This document shows, in pieces, positions 48,524 to 57,837 of a stretch of DNA of 64,000 nucleotides; within the stretch, counting starts at the first letter, position 1; each line of letters starts with the position of its first letter. The translations under genes were made by a program, and so were the position numbers. This DNA comes from Austropuccinia psidii (Eukaryota > Basidiomycota > Pucciniomycetes > Pucciniales > Sphaerophragmiaceae). Under the pieces are notes generated by a model, which saw only the letters and a list, made by a program, of their open reading frames with translations, made no database searches and was not told where the DNA came from. The stretch is from positions 52,061,569 to 52,125,568 of the forward strand of contig JALGQZ010000007.1 of the NCBI GenBank assembly GCA_023105745.1, in the 5' to 3' direction.

Positions 48524-49434
48524 TTTTTGACAATGTGGTAAGACAAGAAAATATTGAAACAGCTTCAACAGTAACCAGCATTATTCCTGCAAGTACTGTT
48601 GATTCTGACCATAATAACACAATTATTATAGCTCATAATAGCCATCCAGAACCAATTTACTCTGAATTAATTAGCTTGGATACAAGTAATACCCTTCAGA
48701 AGGAAAGGAATTTGGCCAATTGTAGGTTTTTTGATGTAAAATTACTATTTTGAGCTTTTTAATCATAAAATATGTCTTCAACCAGATCAGGAGGCATCCA
48801 TAACACTTCAAGCAGCTTCCAAAAAGCTCATAGACATTATTATGGAAGAAGCCAATCAGTTACAGAAGGACAAGGGTCAGTTGATGACTTCCATACTAAT
48901 AAATTAGGTCATTCTGAACCTTATAATACTGTTTTAGCTTGAAAAGGAGCTGACACCGCCACAAAAAGCCCCAGTGGACATATAAAAAGCCAGCCAGAGG
49001 TCCTAAAACAATGCATTGCAGCACAAAGAGTACCAGGTCCTTGCAGATCTGTGGAAAAACTGCATGAATTCTTACCTGACTATGAGAAAATTCCTGCGCC
49101 ATCCCAACACTTTAAAGTTACTCAATGGATGGCATCCATTGATGGAAAAAAAAACATGATGCTTTTAACAGCAGAATGGAGGAAAAACAACCCTCCGCCA
49201 CCCAAGAAAGTGCCAAAAACAGCCCCAGTAGCCAGCAGCAGAAATTCCAACGTGAAAAAGCAACCACAAGCTCAGAACAAGGACAAAGTGAAGGCACCAA
49301 CCACAAAACCTTACATCTAAGTCTACAGAATCCCAAATATTAAGCAGGATGCCATGAAAAATGTATTCCATATGGCCAGAACAATGATGGAATTACAGAA
49401 GAAGGAGGAAGCCAGATTAAAATATCAGAAATGA
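48524..49434 (+). pseudogene. Leader exon and gag1 of element D
   Basis: Acceptor-like aattttag at 48516-48523, then VFDNVVRQENIETASTV.., comparable to VFEDN at the same position in C. An ATG at 48772 (MSSTRSGG) lies at the position of the presumed false ATGs of A and C. After the acceptor-like CAACCAG|A (48785), the +1 frame gives QEASITLQAASKKLIDIIME. The middle block LWKNCMNSYLTMRKFLRHPN then LLNGWHPL (about 49045-49140) matches C (MNSWHILKKFLKEEE..YSNGWNPL) in that same frame. The end block NVFHMARTMMELQKKEEARL ends at a TGA (49432-49434) overlapping the next ORF's ATG. Stops break both frames. Confidence 0.6.
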
Positions 49435-50996
49435 TTTCTGACATTTTTGATGCTATCCCAGAGTTGTATGAAGCTATAAGTGACATAAAAAGCCTTTTTT
49501 TAAAAAAAAAATCATCCATTTGTAGCAATCTTAAAACAAATAACTCAAGTCTGAGCCAAATAAATGAAACACTTATGTTTTTTGAGAAATTTTTAAGAAC
49601 AATCAAAGCTTCTAATAATGACAATTCTTTTGTCAATCAGATAAATGAACAATCTTCCATTATCAAAGAATTAATGGACAAATATTCCAAATTCAATATT
49701 GATGACATAATTGAAACAGGAATTTAACAAGCCATAAATATTATCAAGACAGATAACAAGAAAGTCCTTGATGACATTTCAAATTCATTTACTTAAGTAA
49801 AGACATATACAATTTCCTTGAAAAAGTGTTTTGATGCTTCACAAGAAGAAGTATCAAAATTAAAAATGAAATTGAATCAAGTCACTGCTGATAATACAAG
49901 ACAAAAAGGAGTAATGGCAAGAACTGAAACATAAAGAAGACATGTATAAAATGGAAGTAATACATTTAATACAAGCCTTCCAAAATGAATTCCAAAATTC
50001 CCAAAGGTGTAGCAACAGTAAAATGAATGATATTGAACAAATACTGAATACCTTACCAAGAATTTCTACACCTCTGAATAAAAATTAGGGTACAGGAATT
50101 CCCAATTCACAAGTATTGAATTCTTAAAATTTACAGTAGCAAATGAATTTTCCACTTCTTTTCATAACTTGGGCCCATCAATGGGCCAAGCACTCTTAAA
50201 AGAAGTACCAAAACCCAAAGAATGGCCTGACTTCAGTGGTGAAGGAGAATATGACCATATGGAATTCATAAGAGGTATTGAGATTATTAAAGATGATTTT
50301 GAATTACCAGAAAGATTAGTAACAGCAAGATTTAACACCTTTTTTAGCAGATTGGCCCACAGATGGTATATCAAATTAAGACAAGCACATGGACACCAAA
50401 GTTGGACTTGGTGGAAAAAACAAATTATCAACAAATGGGAAAATGATGCTTAGAGATTTGAAGTGGAAACAGCCTTTGAATCTGCTAAATTTAATGCTGA
50501 TAAAGACAAAGCTTTACCATGGTTTTTCCAACAAAACAACAGATTAACAGCATTGTATCCTGACATGTCAGAATTTATGGTCCACAGAAAAATTCTGAGC
50601 TAATGTGGAGGTGACATAGAGCATGCTGTCAAAAGAAGGACTACTGAAAAATCTTCAGCAGAAGATATTATTAATATATTAGAAGAAGTATCCACCAGAA
50701 CCAGAATTGGTTCTAGTAGGTTGAATCTCAAAACAAGGTTTAATACACCTTGGAAAGATTCTGTGGAAAAAAATCCCAAAGAAAATTCTAATAATATGAA
50801 GTATAAAGCTGCAGATATAATCAGAAAGTCCCATATTTGCCAAAGCACCACCCACTTAGCCAATACATGTCCAAAAAGGGAAAAAATCAATGAAATTGAC
50901 ATTGGAAAAGAACCTGATGTTGAAAAGATGATAATACAATTGAAGAAAATTCAGACAATAAGTCATCAATATTTTCTTCATCTTCAAAAGATATAG
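49431..50996 (+). pseudogene. gag2 of element D
   Basis: Starts at ATG 49431 in an ATGA overlap with gag1, in the -1 frame. Coiled-coil-like segment at 49431-49727, stops at 49725 and beyond. Capsid block KEWPDFSGEGEYDHMEFIRG (50217-50276), PERLVTARFNTFFSRLAHRW, WTWWKKQIINKWENDA, then a TAG at 50451. The zinc knuckle reads SHICQSTTHLANTC (about 50830-50870), so the first cysteine of CX2CX4HX4C is lost. Matches C in order. Confidence 0.75.
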
Positions 50997-51022
50997 AAAA
51001 TATCAATTCTACATTTGACATC

Positions 51023-51709
51023 ATGGAATCTTATTCCCACTTTCCACAATTAAGCAATTGTCAGCTTGATTTGTCAAAAATTCAAGTTGCACAACTTATG
51101 AAGACCAAGCCAAACAGGGGAAAAGGCTATACAGCTGGTAACTCCTGTATAACCAAAGTGGTAATTGACAACAAACCGACTAAGCTTTTACTTGGCCTGC
51201 AAGCCTTCTGCTCTTGTGTTGGCAAATCTTTACTTAAGACTTGTGTACCAAATTTTGAAGACCAATGGTTACCAATTGATGGCATAAAATTCAATAGTGA
51301 AAGTAATCCAATGAAATCATTGGGAATCTTTGAGACCACCATGATATTTTCACATATTAATGGAAATTTAAGAATCACTGTTGAATTTGTTGTTATGTAA
51401 AATTGCTCTATTACCCATTTTATATTGGAAAATGAATATTTAACCATGTATGGAATAGACTTACATAACAACAAAGACAGAAAATTTATTATTGGGTAAA
51501 ATAAGCATCAAACATTTTCCTCTTTACCATTTAAAAGAAAAATTACAGTATATGAAGTATCACCAGTCAACTTAGAGTTAGGAAAATTGAAGTCTGAACA
51601 GTTGAATGCAGTTGAGATAATTCTTCATCTGACTGATAAGCAGGAAAGTGAACTTTCTGCCCTTTCATATGACCACAAAGAAGCATTTGGATCAGACAAA
51701 GAGCCTTTG
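51023..51709 (+). pseudogene. Protease and linker of element D, cut by C
   Basis: TKPNRGKGYTAGNSCITKVV leads to KLLLGLQAFCSCVGKSLL, where D-T-G-A of C has become L-G-L-Q-A, so the catalytic aspartate is gone. The FVVM*NCSITHFILENEYL block has a TAA at 51398-51400. The linker LSYDHKEAFGSDKEPL runs into the insertion point at 51709/51710, within gagcctttg. Confidence 0.75.
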
Positions 51710-53734
51710 TGTGAGCCTTTGAGATATGACCACATACCCAATAAGGTCACAAAAAGACTCAGAATAATTAGACTTTTAATATAATTATATTAAAATTACT
51801 TAAAATAATTATACATTAAAAATAATTAATTAAATATACAAAAAATACCATAAATTGGTGAAAAAATTGGTTTAACTTAAAAACCAATGAATCAAAATGT
51901 AAAATAAATTATACCATTGGATTCCCCATGGAAAAATACACATATACCATTTTTATGGCATATCTGTAAAGTCAATACTTAAGGAATTATAAGGTATAAT
52001 ACCTTATAAAAACCATAAAACCTTATTTATCTCAAACACTAATGAAAAAACATGTGAAATAAATTGTACCAGTGGATTCCCCATGAAGCTCCACACATAA
52101 AACAATTAATAAGCCAATTTCCAATGTTAATACTTAAGGAATTATCCTGAATATATGCACTTTTTTGGTCAACGCATATATTCAAGGATCATAGCTAATA
52201 TCTTCTAAACTATACATGATAGAATGATGAACCAAAAATAAAGTTACCACGTAATTACTTTAAGAGCACAGATATGAACTTTATTTTACAAATTATAAAC
52301 AAGGTTAAAACCTATGATGAATTATTGATAAAAATCAACAGAGCTGTTGACCACTTTGTTGTGAAAGTGTTCCAAACTTAAAAAAAAAGTACACAGTTGG
52401 ATTCTCCTAGTTCATTCGTGAAGAATGATGTAATTTTTATTATTAAATTCAGGGTATAACCCCCTGAAATCAAGGTTTGAAGTTTAAAATATTGAATTTC
52501 GACAGAAAAGATGAGTTACAAGAAAAATCATCAAAATTAGAGTTTTGATGATGTAATAAAACGCTCTTGGCAGCATAATAAGGTTATGCCAGGCTATCTG
52601 AATTCACTCTCTGAATTTCTGTAGCGTGTAAATCTTAAACGTTATTGAGGATCAAAGTTTGAGCTTAATTTGAGCAGTTATGATCACATACTGTAACCTT
52701 AATTTAAGTTTAACAGTCTTAAGGGTGATAAAATTGGTGAATACTATTAGTTTATGATTAAAACTAATAAAATCCACGAAATTTGGGGTTCTGCCAAGCC
52801 TCTTATGTCATCAAACTTAGAGTTATAGTGATAACTCTAAATAATGGTGTAATAATGATGTAATATGGTTTGATCATGATGTAATCACCCTCAAACCTTA
52901 AAATATTGATCAATTCCAGTGGATATGATCAGTACACGTCTACTAGAAGCCTGTTGGACTCTAGGAGGGAGGTATTTACTATTAATAGAGCTCTTTTTAC
53001 TCTATTTTCCCCTCAGACGCATCAAAAAATTAAATCAATTAAATAAAAGGTAATTTCTTTATTCTTTATATATAAAACTCTTATATTATTAAATACCAAA
53101 GACCATCTTAATATTAATCACTATCTTTACGTGATTAAATCAATTCTTTAATTGTTTTTGTTATAAATCTCTCTATAAACTCATTTCCATGTAAAATCAA
53201 GAAATTTAGTAATTTTCTTTATTTTTTATTGTAAATACAATTTGAAAAAGTTGTATTATATTCTTTTGGCGTAAAATATCTCAAAATTATTATTTTAAGT
53301 GTTAAAAGTAGGTTATTTCATCTTATTCTAATAATTTCTCTCTTATTATTACTCTTAATAATTCTTAATTAATATAAATAGTATTTATATTAATATATAA
53401 CTTTAATATTAGTAATATTATTGTTATTAATTGTTTTTTATTTATAAAAAACAGTTTTTTACGCCTTTATTATTTTTTGGTAACAATAATAAAGAGCTTT
53501 ATAATATATTAATTATTTTATATTAATATATTATTTATAATATTATAATTTCATATAATATTAATTTATATTATTATATTTATTTAATAATATAATATTT
53601 TTACGCCATAATAATAATATTTCTTTATTATTATTATTATTTTAATCTTATTTATTTTAATTATAAGGACATTCAGAGTACAATAAGTAATAAATTAGTA
53701 ATTTTTACTTATTGTTTCATAGTCAAACCTTACA
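51710..53734 (+). repeat. 5' LTR of element C
   Basis: TGTGAGCCTTTGAGATATGA to AACCTTACA, 2025 bases. It contains a TATA-like tattaatag (52980-52988; tataaatag in the 3' LTR), a splice donor AAAAG|GTAATT at 53049/53050, an extremely A+T-rich palindromic stretch (53500-53640), and an 11-bp hairpin at 53680-53715. A 13-base segment around 52599-52611 is absent from the 3' LTR. Confidence 0.95.
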
Positions 53735-53754
53735 TTTGGGGGCCTGGCCGTGAT
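53735..53754 (+). other. Primer-binding site candidate of element C
   Basis: TTTGGGGGCCTGGCCGTGAT directly after the LTR. TGGGGGCCTGGCCG after a TT spacer is the candidate 14-base tRNA complement. A and D share the position with one or a few changes. The tRNA is not identified. Confidence 0.55.
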
Positions 53755-54228
53755 ATTTACTTAAAAGACCTTTAAAAAGATTCTATTTGGGTTTATCCAA
53801 TAATAAATTATATTTATAATCATAAAATTATATAATAATTTTATATTTTATTGATTTTAAAAGCTATTGAGGCATTTGGAAAGCAATTGTACTGTCTTAC
53901 ACGTGGTTTTTCACATCCTTAGACTTGCAAGAACTTTCTTTGAGTGACTCTAGTGATTAAAAGATATATTTTTTAAATTAAAAATAATTTTTATTATAAT
54001 TTAATTTTATAAGAATCATATTCATTTTTTATCTTATTCTTCAAAAATAAAAAATATATAAAAGATATTAAAAACAAATAAAAAAGTTATTTTTATTCAT
54101 TTTTATTCATTTCTTTATTTATTTCAATTTTTCAAAGATATAAAAGCAATTTCTACATGGAAAATTGCCATATCTTGCCAAAAATAACACTTCTTATAAA
54201 AAGACTTATATTTATTTGTCTTTTTTAG

Positions 54229-54378
54229 TGTTTGAAGATAACCCAACAGAAGACAACCAAGCTACTGTTGAGAGATTGGTGGAAGAAACTTGTCAAAGTT
54301 CTCCAACACCAGTTATCACCAAAAGAAAGAAAGCTAAGAAATTAGACTTTCCAGGGCCCACCATTCAAGACTCTGAAG
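54229..54378 (+). other. Leader exon (ORF0) of element C
   Basis: 150 bases between acceptor-like cttttttag (54220-54228) and donor GAAG|GTGAGC (54378/54379). Open throughout: VFEDNPTEDNQATVERLVEE, TCQSSPTPVITKRKKAKKLD, FPGPTIQDSE, acidic at the start and basic in the middle. Length divisible by three and ends in phase 1, as in A. If the LTR donor (53049) is used, the 1,179-base intron removes the primer-binding site, so such RNA would be messenger only, not genome. There is no ATG in this exon, so the start codon is unresolved. Confidence 0.5.
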
Positions 54379-54464
54379 GTGAGCACCTCTTTTTAAATTG
54401 CCATAAAAGAATTTTATTCTAAAATACTTTTATTTTTTCTTATTCTTTAAATTATGACTACCAG

Positions 54465-55147
54465 AAGAGGTTCCCAATACTCCATCCAATCAGATGGAGC
54501 TGGACTCAGAGGTAGAATTGATCCCTCAAAAGGGAAAAGAAAGGGCAATATCCCCAGTGGAACAGAATCCACACAAGGAAGTGCCTTATCCCAAAGGCAA
54601 GTCCCAGAAATGCCCATGATATCTGAGCCTGAATTGAAACTAAGTATGAGTAACTCAAATAGGTACAAATCACATTCAGAGGGCTCAAATAGACATCTAC
54701 ATGAGCCAGTACAAGCAGTATTACACAGTATACAAAGACAAAGACTGGGAAATGCTGCCTCAAATACACCAAGGAGTGATGAACTCCTGGCACATCCTGA
54801 AAAAGTTCCTCAAAGAGGAGGAGATAGTGAAATACTCCAATGGATGGAATCCACTGTCATCCAAACCTCAAATCAAAAAAATCAAGGATTATCATGCCAA
54901 AAAGAGGGAGGCAACCAAGGAAGAAGCCCCAGTAGCCTCTACCAGCAAGCCTCAAGCCAACCCACTTCCCCAAGAAGGGAAGAAGAACAAGAAAAAGCAT
55001 TGGAGGAAACCATATTCCCCAAGCTACAGAATCCCAATAATCCAAAAGGATGACATGGACAATGTCTTCAACATGGCCAGAACCTTGATGGAATTCAAGG
55101 ACAAGGAAGAGCAAAGAATGAGACAACCTCATTTCCCAAAGAAATAA
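54465..55147 (+). CDS. gag1 (ORF1) of element C, two-intron model
   Basis: Proposed exons 54465-54596 and 54663-55147. The acceptor CTACCAG|A at 54464 joins the leader in phase 1 and gives EEVPNTPSNQMELDSEVELI. Intron 2 (54597-54662, 66 bases) starts AAAG|GCAAGT, the consensus of GC-AG introns, and ends AAATAG; removing it deletes every stop in this frame and joins VPYPK to GTNHIQRAQIDIYMSQYK. The rest reads WEMLPQIHQGVMNSWHILKK, a basic stretch, then NVFNMARTLMEFKDKEEQRM and FPKK, stop at 55145-55147. The ATG at 54454 (MTTRRGSQ) opens a 199-codon overlapping frame that I consider non-coding. Function unknown; likely an N-terminal Gag (matrix-like) segment, because it precedes coiled coil and capsid. 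Confidence 0.55.
55132..55141 (+). promoter_or_regulatory. Double slippery heptamer, candidate -1 frameshift site
   Basis: TTTCCCAAAG, read in the ORF1 frame as T TTC CCA AAG, then AAA TAA. Both T TTC CCA and C CCA AAG fit the X XXY YYZ rule for -1 slippage. The gag2-pol frame is exactly -1. Element A has the identical ten bases at 7702-7711 in the same frame relation, followed by AAA TAG. No downstream pseudoknot was worked out. Confidence 0.55.
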
Positions 55148-57837
55148 CCTTGTCCAAAGATGTTGTAAATACTTTAACAGAAATTAAAAATAGTATATTA
55201 CCTCTAAAAGAAATTAAAAATAGTTTATTATCACTACAAGAAATAAATAACAATTTATCTTCTTTAACAAAAATTGTTGTGCAAAACAAAAAAGAAATTG
55301 ACAACATTAAGTTTATTGTTGAAAATAATAAACCAAAGAATTTAATTGACAATACTCAAAAATTAATACAAGGACAACAAGAATTGTATAAATACATAAA
55401 AGATATCAAAGACAAGACTTTGACAATCAATTATGATGTGAGTATTGACAATCTTACAGAAAAATTAAATAAATTAAGTATTTCTGTAGAAAAATTTGAA
55501 GAAAAGACTTCATCACACCAAAAATTACTTTTGGACCATGTGGAAAAAAGTGATGAAGCAAGAATGCATCTGAAAGATGATATTCAAAGTGAAATAAGGC
55601 TTATTACAGAAAAAATGGATAAAATTAATGAGGCTAATTTAAATATGCCAAAGTTATCAACACCATTTTCTCATATAAGAAGCCCTGTTAAAACAAAAGA
55701 GGAATTTTCAAATCCTTTCATAACAGACTTGAGTCACCAAGACAATAACCAAGTCTTAATGAAAGAAGCACCTCAATTGAAGGAATGGCCAACATTCACA
55801 GGAGAAGGTGAATATGACCACATGTCATTTATTAAAACAATTGACATGTTACAAGAAGACTATGCCATACCAGATGAATTAATCACTGCAAGATTACATT
55901 CATTATTTGAGAAATCTGCAAAAAGATGGTATTATGGCATAAGACAGACAAATGGTAAAAATACCTGGTCTTGGTGGAAACAAGAAATAATCACCAAGTG
56001 GGCAAATGATGCCTGGAGGTATAAGATAGAAAATGCATTTGAAAACTCTTTCTTTGACCCAGAGAAAGATAAACCTTTAACTTGGTTCTTAAAACAAGTT
56101 GAAAGGCTTAATGCACTGTACCCAGAAATGTCACAGAAGATGGTGCATATGAAAATACTTAAAAAATGTGGAGGGGAACTAGAACATGCCCTAAGAAGCA
56201 GGTGTATAGAACCATGCTCCACAGAAGAGTATATAAATGCACTAGAAGATATAGTGACAAGAACAAAAATTGGCAGGACTTGGAAAAAATTGGACATTAA
56301 AAGCCCAAATAAACCATTTATCAAAAAAGATAAATCAAAAGAATCCTTTAAGCCCAATACATCCAACAATAATGAGCAAAGAAAATGCCATAAATGTGGA
56401 GGTATTGGACACTTAGCCAATAATTGCCTTAAAAAAGCAAAGATTAATGAAATTGTGGAAACAGAAAACCACAATGACAAAGAAGAAGAATCTGACTCTG
56501 AAAAAGAGACAGAAGAATCAGAAAGCTCTGAAAGTGATGAAATCAATATAATTAATGCACAAATTAATAATATTGATATAATTTATGAAGTACTGGATGT
56601 TAACTCAAACTTGCCACAAGTTGGAACATCTGACACAAATCTGACAAACATACAAGATGCCAAAATGTATAGAACCAAACCTGCAAGAGGAATGGGATAT
56701 ACAGCTGGAAAATCAAGTATTAGTATTGTTATGGTTGATAACCAAGAAGGAAAGGTTAACTTGGATACAGGAGCATATTGCACTTGTGTTGGCAAAAGTT
56801 ATTTAAAAACCATTGTCCCAGACTGGCAAGAAAAACTTATGCCAATACAAGGTGTCAAATTTAGTAGTGCAAGTGAGAGCATGAAGCCCCTTGGAATAAT
56901 TGATTTAACACTAATTTTTCCTCACCCCTCACAATGTGTCAGAGTTAAAGTAGAGTTTGTAGTAATGGACAACTGTACTAGTAATCATTTCATACTTGGG
57001 AATGACTACTTATCAATCTATGGTATAGATATTTCCAACCAAAAGGATAGATATTTTACCATAGGAGATAACAAAAGACAAAAGTTTGGATTCTTAAATA
57101 ACAAAAAACACATCACATTTATTAAGAATGAAGAAAAAATTCCAGAAAAGGAACTTTTTATATCTGAACAACTCATAGAGGCAGAATTCAATCAAGAATT
57201 AACAGAAAAAATGAAAGAAAAATTGATTGATCTCTTATTTAAGTATAAAAATGCCTTTGCAACTGACAAAGAGCCACTAGGTGCCATAATTGGACATGAA
57301 GTGGATATAATTCTTAATGTAGAAAAACCTTACCCACCTTTATTAAGAAGACCTGCTTATCCAGCCAGTCCAAGAGCTAGAGAAGCCTTAGAAGTGCACA
57401 TTAAAGAATTAATGGACCTTGGAGTATTAAGAAAGGTTGGACATAATGAACAAGTAGAAGTTACTACCCCTGTCATTATAACTTGGCATAATGGAAAATC
57501 AAGGATGGTAGGAGACTTCAGAGCCCTGAATACCTATACCATTCCAGACAGATATCCAATACCCAGAATCCATGAGACATTAACCCAATTGTCACAAGCT
57601 AAGTTCATCACAGCTATGGATGCTCTGAAGGGTTTTCATCAAAATGTCTTAACAGACAATGCCAAGAAACTACTAAGAATAATAGTCCATTGTGGAATTT
57701 TTGAATACTTAAGAATGCCATTTGGAATAAAAAATGCACCTTCCCATTATCAAAGAATGATGAATACCATATTCCCTGAAGAATTATCAGAAGGATGGTT
57801 GATTATCTATATTGATGATATCATAGTTTGCTCATAA
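55148..57837 (+). CDS. gag2-protease-RT polyprotein of element C, first part
   Basis: Open from just after the ORF1 stop to a TAA at 57835-57837; the frame lacks an AUG until about residue 140, favouring entry by frameshift. Residues counted from 55150: coiled coil about 1-150 (heptads such as LTEIKNSILPLKEIKNSLLS); capsid about 205-375 (KEWPTFTGEGEYDHMSFIKT, LHSLFEKSAKRWYYGIRQ, SRCIEPCSTEEYINALEDIV); CCHC zinc knuckle CHKCGGIGHLANNC at about 411-424; acidic linker 440-465; protease with D-T-G-A at about 538-541 and HFILGNDYL; RT from about 700 (RPAYPASPRAREAL, FRALNTYTIPDRYPIPRIHE, RMPFGIKNAPSHYQRMMN) to YIDD at about 887-890, five residues before the stop. A and D have Glu and Lys codons where C has TAA. 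Otherwise no defect seen. Confidence 0.9.

Noticed and set aside
53500..53640. A+T-rich palindromic tract as a replication origin or scaffold-attachment site
   Set aside because: It is simply part of LTR C (repeated at 62150-62290); no origin-specific signal can be read from it.
55932..56546. 204-codon minus-strand ORF (MISSLSELSDSSVSF..)
   Set aside because: It is the antisense of the capsid and zinc-knuckle coding sequence of C; Ser/Leu-rich composition mirrors the sense codons.
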